This document shows positions 8,389 to 17,514 of a stretch of DNA of 64,000 nt, piece after piece (position 1 is the first letter of the stretch; each line of letters opens with the position of its first letter). The notes beneath the pieces are model-generated. The model saw only the letters and a program-made list of their open reading frames with translations. It was not told the DNA's origin and did not search any database. This stretch comes from Shewanella litorisediminis (lineage in GTDB: Bacteria > Pseudomonadota > Gammaproteobacteria > Enterobacterales > Shewanellaceae). The DNA lies in NCBI RefSeq assembly GCF_016834455.1, contig NZ_CP069213.1:2356501-2420500 (forward strand), given 5' to 3'. The translations under genes and the position numbers were made by a program.

Positions 8389-8883
8389 TCAGTTCCCCGG
8401 TGACGGGCTGTTCATCGCACCGGACTGCCAGGCTTGGGTGCCATACAAGGGCACGGTTGAGAGCGAATGCTTGTGGCTGCCTGAGGTTTCCTTGGTCGAG
8501 TAAGACAGATACATCAGGGTTTGGGAGCCGGCATCGTAAATGCGGCGTACCTTCAGGGTTTTGAACAGCACGCTGAGGGAGCTTGAAAACACCACTTCAC
8601 CGTTTTTGCTCTTGTCGATGGCGGCAATCTGAGATGCCAGAATGGGCCCTGTCTGACGGCAGGAGATAGACATATCGGAAGGGTCGGCCAGCGATAAATC
8701 CGCCTCCACCCGGCTGATGTGACAGGTCACGCCGGGCACCTTGGGATCTTGCCTGGCGTCAATCACCACATCCTTGGTGGTAAAAAGCCCCAGGCTCACC
8801 TTGCCTACGTCATCGCCACAGCCCGCAAGCCCCAGGGTGGCAACACCCAATAAGAGGGTGCTTTTCATCCAAGAAATATTCAT
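8389..8883 (-). CDS. creA: CreA family protein, predicted lipoprotein
   Basis: The 164-residue protein has a short hydrophobic N-terminus ending in the lipobox-like LGLAGC, so it is probably a lipoprotein. The body matches the CreA family (VSLGLFTTKDVVIDARQDPKVPGVTCHISR, DPSDMSISCRQTGPI, SVLFKTLKVRRIYD), with conserved Cys residues in TCHI and SCRQ. CreA is widespread in proteobacteria but its molecular role is unknown. It is followed by the shared terminator with metC and lies 21 bases after the Hsp70-like gene on the same strand, so the two may be cotranscribed. Confidence 0.88.
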   Translation of the reverse strand: MNISWMKSTLLLGVATLGLAGCGDDVGKVSLGLFTTKDVVIDARQDPKVPGVTCHISRVEADLSLADPSDMSISCRQTGPILASQIAAIDKSKNGEVVFSSSLSVLFKTLKVRRIYDAGSQTLMYLSYSTKETSGSHKHSLSTVPLYGTQAWQSGAMNSPSPGN

Positions 8884-8904
8884 ATCGCCTCCTTAACGCC
8901 TTAA

Positions 8905-10257
8905 TCAGGCAAATTCCAGTGCCGCCCGACGGGCAAGCCCGGCGGTGACTGAACCAAAGCTGTCGCCCTGCACCACCTCGATACCGGGGTATACGGCCGC
9001 AATACTGTTTGCCACCTGCGGACAGCGGCTGCTGCCACCGGTGACATAAATCAGATCCGGGGCGGCCTCATCCCCAACAGTGGATTTCATCAGCTCGCCA
9101 ATGCGCAGCACCAAGGGCGCTATCGCCTGACCAAAGGCGTCAACGGCAACACTTGTGTGTGCGCCATCAGGATGCTCAACCTCAGTCGAGTCCACACCGC
9201 TGAGGTCGATTTTGGCAAGCTCAGCCAATTTCACCAACTGGCAATGCTGCTGGTCTCGTCTGAGTTTTGCCAGGCGGTCCAGAGCATCTGGGTTGGTGGC
9301 GTCTTTTCTAAGCTCCTTTAAGGTCGTGGCATAGCCAAGAGAAAAGAAGTCGCGCTGCGCGCCCACATCATTAATGGCCACCGCCTGCCAGAATAGTTGC
9401 CTTGGCATGGGTTTACCCGTGCTCAACATATCACCGAGACCATAATGGGGCATCAGGCATTCCATGGCGAGGGCGATATCCAGGTCGTTACCGCCAATAC
9501 GCTGGCCACTGTGCCCCAGGCAGTCGTTACTGCGCTCTGTTTGGCCGCGCTTACCGGGCCCCATGGTCACCAAAGAACAATCTGTGGTACCGCCGCCCAC
9601 ATCCACCACCAATACCCGCTTATCTGCTTCGAGTGACGACTCAAAATCAAATGCCGCTGCGAGGGGCTCAAAGAGGAAAGACACCTGGGTGAAGCCCGCT
9701 CTCATGGCTGCCGTTTCCAGAATACGCTGGGCCTGAATATTGGCGTCTTCACCGCCAATCCCCTGAAAGTTAACCGGCCGTCCGATAACGGCGTGGGTCA
9801 GAGGCGATGGCAGCAAGGCGTCGGCGCGGCTTTTCACCTCAAGCATCATCAGGGTGACTATGTCCTCAAATAAGGCCACCTGCTCCGGGCGCAGGCCGGT
9901 TGCGCCCAAAAAAGACTTGGGGGAACGCACAAAAAAGCCTTCTTCAGGGGTATCCAGATAGGCATTTAAGGCCGCTTCGCCGATGAATACAGTATCGTCT
10001 GTTGCAGCTAAATCCAGCTCCTGACGCATACGTCTGGCGCGGGCAAGCTCTGCGCCCCGTTTTTGCATCAGCGCCCTGGCCTGCGTGTCGGGTAAGCGCT
10101 GGCACAAGGCCTCGGTGATAAAGCTGACATCCAGCGCATACACCACGGACATCAGATACTGACCACCTGCGTCACCGATGGGCAGCAGACGCACTGCGTC
10201 CCCTTCACAGACCGCCAGGGCGCAGTTGGCACTGCCATAGTCAAATCCTGCAAACAC
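8905..10257 (-). CDS. yegD: Hsp70-family chaperone-like protein, YegD type
   Basis: This 450-residue member of the actin/Hsp70 ATPase superfamily has only the nucleotide-binding domain, as in E. coli YegD (also 450 residues). Visible motifs are the N-terminal phosphate loop FAGFDYGSANCALAV, the second phosphate loop VVDVGGGTTDCSLV near 200 and the adenosine motif YVTGGSSRCPQV near 410. The GTG start was chosen because GGAG lies 9 bases upstream and the N-terminus then aligns with YegD; an upstream ATG would add 22 unlikely residues. It has no substrate-binding domain, so a classical chaperone cycle is unlikely. Its client is unknown. It is divergent from ppk. Confidence 0.88.
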   Translation of the reverse strand: MFAGFDYGSANCALAVCEGDAVRLLPIGDAGGQYLMSVVYALDVSFITEALCQRLPDTQARALMQKRGAELARARRMRQELDLAATDDTVFIGEAALNAYLDTPEEGFFVRSPKSFLGATGLRPEQVALFEDIVTLMMLEVKSRADALLPSPLTHAVIGRPVNFQGIGGEDANIQAQRILETAAMRAGFTQVSFLFEPLAAAFDFESSLEADKRVLVVDVGGGTTDCSLVTMGPGKRGQTERSNDCLGHSGQRIGGNDLDIALAMECLMPHYGLGDMLSTGKPMPRQLFWQAVAINDVGAQRDFFSLGYATTLKELRKDATNPDALDRLAKLRRDQQHCQLVKLAELAKIDLSGVDSTEVEHPDGAHTSVAVDAFGQAIAPLVLRIGELMKSTVGDEAAPDLIYVTGGSSRCPQVANSIAAVYPGIEVVQGDSFGSVTAGLARRAALEFA

Positions 10258-10632
10258 CCGATTTCTCCAAGCCAATAAAAAAGCCGTCCAAGGTAGCAAA
10301 AACGCCACCGACTGAAAAGCCAAAGGCCTCGTTACGGGTGAAAATTAAGCCCCTATTACGTTTAAGAAAGGGGGGCCATGACGGCGCGTCCCACGTGTTG
10401 AGATGACCGAGGGCCACTGGCTGATGACCAGAGGGCACGGGTCATAAATCTGACATATTTTTGAAGTAATCTCAGCGGCTGGGCTATTATTTTTCAATAA
10501 TGCCAATCACTTGTTTCTGATTTAATTTCGGTGGCGCCCCGGGTTCCCAGCATGACAAATGGCTGATATTGTGTGCTGGCCCAGACGACATTCGCTGGCA
10601 TGGCTGCATCACACGCTCAAAGGAGTTTTCGA
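10258..10632. promoter_or_regulatory. yegD-ppk intergenic region with a Pho box at 10439-10456
   Basis: The 375-base divergent gap contains TCATAAATCTGACAT at 10442-10456, matching the 18-base Pho box CTGTCATAAATCTGTCAT at 15 of 18 positions and facing ppk. A weak -10 candidate AGTAAT lies at 10465-10470, eight bases after the box. The rest of the gap, about 160 bases up to ppk, shows no reading frame with a ribosome binding site. PhoB control of ppk is known in other proteobacteria; here it is inferred from the box. Confidence 0.65.
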
Positions 10633-12792
10633 GTGTCTCCCAATACAGACAAGATGTTTATCGACAAGGAGCTTTCCTGGCTGTCTTTCAACGAACGTGT
10701 GCTGCAGGAAGCCTGTGATCCCGCGGTCCCTTTGGTAGAACGCATACGGTTCCTGGGGATATTTTCCAGTAATATGGATGAATTTTTCCGGGTACGGGTC
10801 GCTTCGGTGCGCAGAGGGATTCTGCTCTCCAGTCTGCAGGATGGCCGCAACAACAGTCGCCATCTGATGGCAAAAATTCAAACCCGGGTGCTTACCCTGC
10901 AGGAGAGATTCGATACCATTTACGGCGAATTGATGCGCGAGCTGGTCAGGCGCAACATTCTGCTTATCAATGAGTCTCAGCTGAGCGAATTTCAAAGCCA
11001 GTGGCTTAAGTTACACTTCCGCGACCAGTTAAAACGTCACATTGCGCCCCTGATCGTCAGTAACCATCGTGCTCTGGTCAAACACATCACAGACAACGCC
11101 ACCTACCTGGCCGTGTGCTTACACAGTAAGGATCGGCGCCAGTATGCACTGGTGGAAGTGCCCACCAAAAATGTGCCCCGCTTTATTGAACTGCCTACCG
11201 AAAAATCCAAGGCCAAAAAGCATCTTATCCTGCTCGATAACATCATTCGTCATTGCCTGGACGACCTCTTTTCGCCGTTTTTCGAGTACGAGAGCATAGA
11301 TGCGTATTCGATGAAACTGACCCGCGATGCCGACTTTGATGTGATTGATGAGCTGGACCAGAGTCAGCTGGAAAAAATGACCCGTGGCCTGAAAAAGCGC
11401 CTCACCGCCGAGCCGGTGCGCCTGGTGTATGACAAAGACATGCCAGAGCATATGTTGGTGATGCTTAAAGAGCAGCTTGGGATCAGCTCCACGGAGTGCC
11501 TGGTACCCGGTGGCCGTTATCACAGCTTTAAAGACTTTATCGCCTTCCCCAACCCCGGCCGCAAGTATCTTGAAAACGATAAACTGGCCGCCCTGGACAG
11601 CGCCGGTTTTCAGCGCTGCGGCAACAGCTTTGATGCTATCGCCCGCGGCGACATCATGCTCAACTACCCCTACCACAAGTTTTCGCATTTTACCGAGCTG
11701 GTGCGTCAGGCGGCCTTCGACCCTGCGGTCAAATTCATCAAGATCAATCTCTATCGGGTGGCTAAAAAGTCCCGGGTGATGCAGTCGCTGATTGATGCGG
11801 TGAAAAACGGTAAGCAGGTGACGGCGGTAATTGAGCTCAGAGCCCGTTTTGATGAAGAGCACAATATCGAATGGGCCCGGATTCTGGCGGAGTCCGGTGT
11901 TAAGGTGCACCATGGGATCCCAAGCCTTAAAGTGCATTCCAAACTTTGCCTGATAGGCCGTGAAGAGCATGGTGAAAGCCGCCTGTACTGCCATGTGGGC
12001 TCAGGTAACTTCAACGAAGGCACCGCCAAGGTGTACACGGATTTGTCCCTGTTCACCGCCAATCAGGAAATTGCCCGTGAGGTTGAGCAGGTTTTCGATT
12101 TAATCGAACATCCCTACCGCCGAGACAACTTCAAGCACCTGATTGTCTCCCCCTTTGATGCCCGTCAGAAGCTGATTTCATTGATTGACGATGAAATCCT
12201 CAATGCCCGTATGGGCGGCAAGGCAGGCATCACATTGAAACTCAACAACCTGGTGGATGAGCAGCTTATCGGTAAGCTGTACGATGCCTCCATGGCCGGG
12301 GTGAAGATTCGCCTGATCATTCGCGGCATGTGCTCACTGGTGCCCGAAATCCCCGGGATCAGTGACAATATCGACGTCATCAGCATCGTCGACAGGTTCC
12401 TCGAGCACTCTCGGGTCATGCTGTTCCATGCCGGTGGAGAAAATAAACTCTTCCTCTGCTCTGCTGACTGGATGAGCCGCAACATCGACAGCCGTATTGA
12501 AGTGACCACCCCCATTTATGACCCCCACCTCAAGCAAATGGTGATGGACATATTGGCACTGCAATTGTCGGACAATACCAAGGCGCGAATTATCAACAAA
12601 GAGCAGAGCAACCCCTACCGCCACCGGGGAAATAAACGTAAAGTACGCTCCCAATTGGCGATATATCAGTATCTTTGCCAATATGAAAAACTCCTCAAGG
12701 CGCGTATCGAAGCCGAGGCAGCAGCCTTGGAGAGTGAGTCAGCGGCCCTGGCGGAACATGACGATAACAGGGATCTGCCGGTCGCCAGCTGA
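10633..12792 (+). CDS. ppk1: Polyphosphate kinase 1
   Basis: The enzyme reversibly polymerises the gamma-phosphate of ATP into inorganic polyphosphate at the membrane. The 719-residue protein starts at a GTG with AAAGGAG 7 bases upstream, which is decisive: from this start the phospho-histidine in KVHSKLCL is H435, and H454 (YCHVGSGNFN) and H592 (FLEHSRVM) also fall at their E. coli positions. Domain order is the N-domain (IDKELSWLSFNERVLQEA), a head domain and two PLD-like catalytic domains. It forms an operon with the exopolyphosphatase gene (20 bases between), coupling synthesis and breakdown. A Pho box in the upstream gap suggests induction in phosphate starvation. Confidence 0.96.
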   Translation: MSPNTDKMFIDKELSWLSFNERVLQEACDPAVPLVERIRFLGIFSSNMDEFFRVRVASVRRGILLSSLQDGRNNSRHLMAKIQTRVLTLQERFDTIYGELMRELVRRNILLINESQLSEFQSQWLKLHFRDQLKRHIAPLIVSNHRALVKHITDNATYLAVCLHSKDRRQYALVEVPTKNVPRFIELPTEKSKAKKHLILLDNIIRHCLDDLFSPFFEYESIDAYSMKLTRDADFDVIDELDQSQLEKMTRGLKKRLTAEPVRLVYDKDMPEHMLVMLKEQLGISSTECLVPGGRYHSFKDFIAFPNPGRKYLENDKLAALDSAGFQRCGNSFDAIARGDIMLNYPYHKFSHFTELVRQAAFDPAVKFIKINLYRVAKKSRVMQSLIDAVKNGKQVTAVIELRARFDEEHNIEWARILAESGVKVHHGIPSLKVHSKLCLIGREEHGESRLYCHVGSGNFNEGTAKVYTDLSLFTANQEIAREVEQVFDLIEHPYRRDNFKHLIVSPFDARQKLISLIDDEILNARMGGKAGITLKLNNLVDEQLIGKLYDASMAGVKIRLIIRGMCSLVPEIPGISDNIDVISIVDRFLEHSRVMLFHAGGENKLFLCSADWMSRNIDSRIEVTTPIYDPHLKQMVMDILALQLSDNTKARIINKEQSNPYRHRGNKRKVRSQLAIYQYLCQYEKLLKARIEAEAAALESESAALAEHDDNRDLPVAS

Positions 12793-12812
12793 TCCACGAG
12801 GGAGAAAACAGC

Positions 12813-14321
12813 TTGTCATCATCAAACCAGCGACACTTCGTTGCTATCGATATGGGCTCGAACAGCTTCCATTTGATGATTGCCCGTGAACAAGACGGCA
12901 GTTTGCAAATTCTGCATAAAGAAAAAGCGCAGGTACAGCTGGCGCAGGGTCTCAGCCCGGAAGGCTACCTCTCCGATGAGGCCATAGCCCGGGGTCTGGA
13001 GTGCCTGCGAAATTTCAGTCAACGCTTTTCAGGCTTGTGTGAAACCCAGGTACGACTGGTGGCGACCCACACCCTGAGAGTCGCCCGCAACCGTGATAAA
13101 TTTTTAAAAGCCGCACTGACGGTGATCCCCTATCCCATCGAGGTGATCTCAGGCCACGAAGAGGCCCGACTTATCTATTCGGGCATAGCCCAAAGTCAGG
13201 TGCTCGCCAGGCATAACCTGGTTATCGATATCGGCGGCGGCTCCACCGAGGTGGTGATTGGTGAAAAGAATCAACCTGTGATGCTCTCAAGCCTTCGCTG
13301 TGGCTGTGTCAGTTACAACGAACGCTTCTTTGCCGATGGCGTTCTCTCCCTGAGTGCCTTTCGCGCTGCCCAAGCCGCGGCCGATAAACAGTTTTCATCG
13401 CTCTCAAAAGAGTATTTCGACGGTCGCTGGGATTTGGTGCTGGGCAGCTCAGGCTCGGTCAAGGCCATTTGCGAAGCACTGCTGGAGAGCTTTGGCGACG
13501 AGACAGTTACCCTCGCCAGATTAAAAGAGCTGAAGCTTAAGTTGGTACAGGCAGGTCATGTCGATGCGCTGCAATTTGCCAATATTGATAAAAAGCGCAT
13601 CACTCTGGTGCCTGCCGGGCTTGCGATTCTGATCAGTTTTTTCAGACGGCTGGCCATAGAGCAGCTGGAGCCGACACCTGCAGCACTGCGCGAAGGCGTG
13701 CTCTATGAACTTGCCCAAATAGACCAGTCACAGGACATAAGGCACCGCACGGTAGAGAGCATCGCCAACCTCTATCATGTGGACACCAAACATGGCGCCA
13801 GGGTGCGCAACACCGCCATGGCCCTCTTTGACGGCGTGGCCGACAGCTGGCAAATCCGCCCCTTCGCCCGACTCTTGTCCTACGCAGCCTCATTGCATGA
13901 AATCGGTATTCACATCAATTCCCGCGCTTATCACAAGCACGGGGCCTACATCATCGCCAACAGCGACCTCCCCGGTTTCAGTCAGGACTTGCAACAGGAT
14001 CTGGCCATGTTGATTGGTAACCAGTGTAAAAAGCCGCAGTTTGATCATATCAATGCCCTGCCCGACGGCCGCCGTGAAGTGCTGGTAAAGCTGTTGTGTT
14101 TGTTGCGTCTGGCGGTGCTGGTTAACCTTGGCCGGGTTGCACGCTCGCTGCGCCTGAGCTGCTCAGTCCTGGATACCAATGAGCTGGCGGTTATCCCCGA
14201 GCAAAGTGCCAGGGTTGACCTGTTGCTGAAAGACCTTAAGCGAGAAAAGAAACATCTGGGGCAGCTGGGGCTGATCCTGAGACTGGACAGCGAGCTTCCC
14301 TCTACCACTGACGAAGACTGA
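12813..14321 (+). CDS. ppx: Exopolyphosphatase (Ppx/GppA family)
   Basis: This 502-residue phosphatase releases phosphate from polyphosphate ends and may also act on pppGpp. ASKHA-fold motifs are visible: the first phosphate loop VAIDMGSNSFHLMI at the N-terminus, the second DIGGGSTEVVIGE near 140, and a C-terminal HD-like helical region with HGARVRNTAM, SYAASLHEIG and INSRAYHKHGAYII. The start is a TTG with GGGAG about 9 bases upstream. Length and C-terminal domain match E. coli Ppx. It is the second gene of the ppk operon, so in this organism polyphosphate turnover is likely co-regulated. GppA is the closest alternative; the ppk linkage favours Ppx. Confidence 0.92.
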   Translation: MSSSNQRHFVAIDMGSNSFHLMIAREQDGSLQILHKEKAQVQLAQGLSPEGYLSDEAIARGLECLRNFSQRFSGLCETQVRLVATHTLRVARNRDKFLKAALTVIPYPIEVISGHEEARLIYSGIAQSQVLARHNLVIDIGGGSTEVVIGEKNQPVMLSSLRCGCVSYNERFFADGVLSLSAFRAAQAAADKQFSSLSKEYFDGRWDLVLGSSGSVKAICEALLESFGDETVTLARLKELKLKLVQAGHVDALQFANIDKKRITLVPAGLAILISFFRRLAIEQLEPTPAALREGVLYELAQIDQSQDIRHRTVESIANLYHVDTKHGARVRNTAMALFDGVADSWQIRPFARLLSYAASLHEIGIHINSRAYHKHGAYIIANSDLPGFSQDLQQDLAMLIGNQCKKPQFDHINALPDGRREVLVKLLCLLRLAVLVNLGRVARSLRLSCSVLDTNELAVIPEQSARVDLLLKDLKREKKHLGQLGLILRLDSELPSTTDED

Positions 14322-14723
14322 CAACCCCGCTCCTAGGCGAGCAAGGTCTTGCCTGTGCCTTAACGCCTGCGCGTTGGCCGACTCAAGCCTGCTTGCCTTG
14401 AGAATCAGCCTTTTGCTGAACGTAACGCCCTTTTGCATCAGCCAAGCGCAAGCTTTTGACCAAACGGGGATCTTATCCGCAAATCTGCTATTGCCATTGG
14501 TTCTTCCAAGACAAAATGGCTACAATTTTAATCGGCGAATCCAGGGTTCAGGTAAAAATTGGCGTTTCGCCGGCAAAAAGGTTCGACGGCGATGAGTTTG
14601 TGTACTGGCAAATACGTACATCGTCAGGTAAATTAAAGCGATAAAAAAAATGGAACCCGGTGTTATTTTGGGGAAAACGCAAGAAGCGTCACCTTAACGG
14701 ACTTGTTTTAAGGTATTGAGTAT
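14322..14723 (+). other. 402-base gap with no confident gene
   Basis: The first 130 bases after ppx have no clear terminator. A short frame starting at 14516 (ATG) and ending at 14644 would encode 42 residues (MATILIGESRVQVKIG...), but it has only a poor ribosome binding site. AT-rich sequence with A tracts at 14640-14660 probably holds the promoter of the following small gene. No RNA gene was recognised. Confidence 0.4.
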
Positions 14724-14921
14724 ATGGAAATCACCATCTTGTTGCTGATGTTGCTCTTGGTAGCACTGCATTGCCTGTTCGGATACAAGGCGATACGCAG
14801 TGAAGCCAAAATCAGTCAGGGGCAAAAATGCCTCTGGTGCGCACTGAGTCTTGGATTGGGTCCTGCCGGATATTATTTTTATCAAGGGCTTATCCCTTGC
14901 GATATGCTTGGCAGAGATTAA
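14724..14921 (+). CDS. Small hydrophobic protein of unknown function
   Basis: The 65-residue protein has one strong transmembrane helix at about 3-20 (ITILLLMLLLVALHCLFGY), a polar middle with KCLWC and a second shorter hydrophobic stretch at about 42-53. It starts at an ATG with AAGG about 10 bases upstream and is followed at once by a very strong terminator, both of which support a real gene. I do not recognise a family. It could be a small membrane regulator of a neighbour, but nothing in the sequence names a partner. Confidence 0.6.
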   Translation: MEITILLLMLLLVALHCLFGYKAIRSEAKISQGQKCLWCALSLGLGPAGYYFYQGLIPCDMLGRD

Positions 14922-14923
14922 TC

Positions 14924-14967
14924 CTGTAATAAAAAAGCCCCGGTTTACCGGGGCTTTTTTATTACAG
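14924..14967. terminator. Bidirectional terminator, perfect 20-base arms
   Basis: Perfect 20-base arms (14924-14943 and 14948-14967) with a four-base loop TTTA contain the GC core GCCCCGG/CCGGGGC and A/T flanks on both sides. The right arm includes the stop codon of the SulP gene, so that coding region ends inside its own terminator. Confidence 0.93.
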
Positions 14968-16716
14968 GTGACTGTGCTCCAGCACCAAATCCAAATCCAC
15001 TGGTCGCTTGAGTACCGGCGCCTGACCATCCGCCAGTGCCTGCTTGTACAACTGACTCATCTTGAGGGCAAGATAGAGATCCGAGCGGATAAGCAGCCCC
15101 CCTTCACCTGTCGGTATGCCCTGCGCCTCACACCAGGACAACAACTGTCTTTTACGCCCGGCCAGAATCAGCCGGATGTGCCTTCGTTTAAGCAACGCAT
15201 ACAAGTCCGACAGCATGGCCATCACACTGATGTCTGGATGAGTAAAACAGGGCACGGCATCAATAATGACGCACTCCGGCGTTTCAGGCTCGGCGGCGAT
15301 ACGCTCGAGGATACGTCGCTTGAAATAACTGGCGTTAAAGTACGTCAGTGGTGAATTAAATCGGTAAATAAACACGCCAGGCACGGCCACGGCTTTATCA
15401 CTGCCATCCAGGCTTCTCAGCGTCCCCTTGGCATCGAGCCCAAGGCATTGATCGCTCGGGCGCATCACCACCTGCAAAAACTGGAACAAGCCCAGCAATA
15501 CCGCCAGGGTGATCCCCGGAATAACCCCAATCAGCAGCACGGCCACAAAGGTGGTCATGGCCAGTAAAAACGCCCTCTGATCGCGCTTTCTGAGCTTCCA
15601 CAAGGTTTTAAGGTCGAGCAGCGACCAGGAGGCCACCACGAGCACCACCCCGAGCGCCGCCGAGGGAATAAAGGCCAGTGGTGCGGTAAACAGCCAGGCA
15701 ATCACCCCTATGATAAGCGCCGCAATAAGCGACACCAATTGCGTCTTGCCGCCACTGGCATCGTTCACCGCTGTGCGGGAGTCAGCGCCACTCACGGCAA
15801 ATCCCTGAGACAGCGCAGAAGCGATATTGGCGATGCCCAAGGCCCTGAATTCTTTATCCGGGTCGATATCATAACCATTTTTTGCGGCAAAACTTCTGGC
15901 CGTCAGCATCATGCTCACGAAACTGACCATGGCCAGGTTCAGTGCCGGCATCACCAACTCGCGGGCAATACCAATATCAAAAGCGGGCATTTGCAACCCC
16001 GGCATATTGATACTCACATCCCCCACCAATGCCACATCGAACTGTTCCAGATTTGCTGCCCACGCCACCAGAGTAGAAACCACAATCACCAGCATGGCAG
16101 CGGGCCAGCTGGGTCTGAAACGTTTAACCAGAAGGAAAATCAGCACGGCCCCCAGGCTCATCGCCAGGGTGGCCCAATGAATTTTCGACAGATATCCGGG
16201 CGCCGCGGCTATGCGGTCAAGCAGATAGCGCTCATCAAAGCTAAACCCGAGAATTTTAGAAGCCTGACCAACGATAATGGTGATGGCGACCCCGTTTAGC
16301 AGCCCCATCAAGATGGGTTTTGACAAAAAATCGGCCAGCACACCCAGTTTGAAACGGCTGGCAATGAGACACCAAAACCCCGTCATGGCAGTCATGGTCA
16401 TGGCCAGTTGCCAATGTTTGATGCTGTCGCCCGCCGCCAGCGGCGTCACCACCGCCGCCACCACGGCGCAGGTCGCTGCATCTGGCCCCACAATCAGCTG
16501 CCGAGAGGTGCCAAAAAGGGCGTAGACCATCATAGGCAGGACGCAGGAATACAGGCCTACCAAGGCGTTTACCCCGGTGAGCTGCGCATAGGCAATGGCC
16601 ACAGGTAATGCCACGGCACTTACGGAGAATGCGGCGCGCACATCATCTTTGAACCATTCTCTGCGGTAATCTTTAAATGATGCCAGACCCGGCATCAGGG
16701 ACATCAAACGAGACAC
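14962..16716 (-). CDS. SulP family anion permease with STAS domain
   Basis: This is an inner-membrane secondary transporter of the SLC26/SulP family for sulfate, bicarbonate or similar anions. It has about 12 predicted membrane helices over residues 20-420, with the family signature around VSAVALPVAIAYAQLTGV and LYSCVLPMMVYALFGTSRQLIVGPDAA. A cytoplasmic STAS domain follows at about 430-560 (CVIIDAVPCFTHPDISVMAMLSDL). The GTG start was chosen because AAAGGAG lies 5 bases before it; an ATG 15 bases upstream would put that site inside the gene. The substrate cannot be told from sequence, and no carbonic anhydrase or cys gene is adjacent. Confidence 0.9.
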   Translation of the reverse strand: MSRLMSLMPGLASFKDYRREWFKDDVRAAFSVSAVALPVAIAYAQLTGVNALVGLYSCVLPMMVYALFGTSRQLIVGPDAATCAVVAAVVTPLAAGDSIKHWQLAMTMTAMTGFWCLIASRFKLGVLADFLSKPILMGLLNGVAITIIVGQASKILGFSFDERYLLDRIAAAPGYLSKIHWATLAMSLGAVLIFLLVKRFRPSWPAAMLVIVVSTLVAWAANLEQFDVALVGDVSINMPGLQMPAFDIGIARELVMPALNLAMVSFVSMMLTARSFAAKNGYDIDPDKEFRALGIANIASALSQGFAVSGADSRTAVNDASGGKTQLVSLIAALIIGVIAWLFTAPLAFIPSAALGVVLVVASWSLLDLKTLWKLRKRDQRAFLLAMTTFVAVLLIGVIPGITLAVLLGLFQFLQVVMRPSDQCLGLDAKGTLRSLDGSDKAVAVPGVFIYRFNSPLTYFNASYFKRRILERIAAEPETPECVIIDAVPCFTHPDISVMAMLSDLYALLKRRHIRLILAGRKRQLLSWCEAQGIPTGEGGLLIRSDLYLALKMSQLYKQALADGQAPVLKRPVDLDLVLEHSHL

Positions 16717-16804
16717 ACAGACTCCTTTCAATTCATCCGTTCCCAGCCTTATCGTTGAATTAGCTTAGTTTGTCTATCCTTGCCAGTAAAAATAAATCCA
16801 TTGA

Positions 16805-17413
16805 CTACATCAATATCATTGGCAAGGTCAGCAGCAACGCCACCGCCATCAACTGATTGAAAGCGCGCTGACGCCCGGGTGTGTGTAAAAAGCGGCCAAT
16901 GGCCTGGCCAAGCACCACCCAGGTGAAGGACGCAGGCAAACCAACCACATTAAACACCAACACCATCACCAGTGCACTGAGCCAGTAGGCTTCTCCCGCG
17001 AGGGTAAAGGCGCTGCACAGGGTCATCACGGCCAGCCAACTCTTGGGATTGATCCATTGGAACATCGCTGCTTCCAGCACCCCTATGGGTTTGCTGCGCC
17101 CCGACGTGGATTGCCCCCCAAGAGGCGCAGTGGCAATTTTATAGGCGAGCCACAAAAGATAGGCCAGAGACAGGGTTTTGAGGACCTGATGCAGCAGTGG
17201 GAAGCCCTCAAACAAGGCGCCGAGCCCCAGGAGCATGGCCAAATGCAATGAAGTGGTGCCCAGGCGAATTCCAACAATATGACGAACACTTTGGCGAACG
17301 CCAAAGTTAGCTCCCGACTGTGCCAACAACAGATTGTTGGGTCCTGGGGTCACGGTCATAGTGGCGCAAAATACCGCGGCAGAGAGGGTCAACGCCGTCA
17401 GGGTCATTTCCAT
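16805..17413 (-). CDS. LysE/RhtB family amino-acid exporter
   Basis: This 202-residue inner-membrane protein has six predicted helices. The family signature TVTPGPNNLLLAQSGANFG lies at about 20-38, QWINPKSW at about 120-130, and a C-terminal helix ends in LLLTLPMILM. LysE/RhtB members export amino acids or their derivatives such as threonine, homoserine lactone or O-acetylserine. The Pro-Gly-Pro-Asn signature is intact. It is divergent from a MocR-type regulator, with only about 100 bases between the two starts, so that regulator probably controls it. The substrate is not known. Confidence 0.88.
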   Translation of the reverse strand: MEMTLTALTLSAAVFCATMTVTPGPNNLLLAQSGANFGVRQSVRHIVGIRLGTTSLHLAMLLGLGALFEGFPLLHQVLKTLSLAYLLWLAYKIATAPLGGQSTSGRSKPIGVLEAAMFQWINPKSWLAVMTLCSAFTLAGEAYWLSALVMVLVFNVVGLPASFTWVVLGQAIGRFLHTPGRQRAFNQLMAVALLLTLPMILM

Positions 17414-17514
17414 GAATGAAAAACTCCAAATTGTATGGATACAATAAAGCCATGATTTCGATCAATTATTGCCATACTATAGAGCCCAAGAAACAGATCA
17501 ATCGGAATATTGTC
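17414..17514. promoter_or_regulatory. Divergent operator region between LysE-type exporter and MocR regulator
   Basis: A palindrome ATTGTAT-GG-ATACAAT occupies 17430-17445. The longer word TCCAAATTGTA (17425-17435) recurs as its reverse complement TACAATTTGGA at 17520-17530, just inside the regulator's first codons. Such paired sites about 95 bases apart suit a MocR-type dimer; binding is inferred. Confidence 0.5.

Noticed and set aside
11119..11994. 291-codon minus-strand frame inside ppk
   Set aside because: It is a shadow of the ppk reading frame, whose catalytic histidines fix the coding strand.
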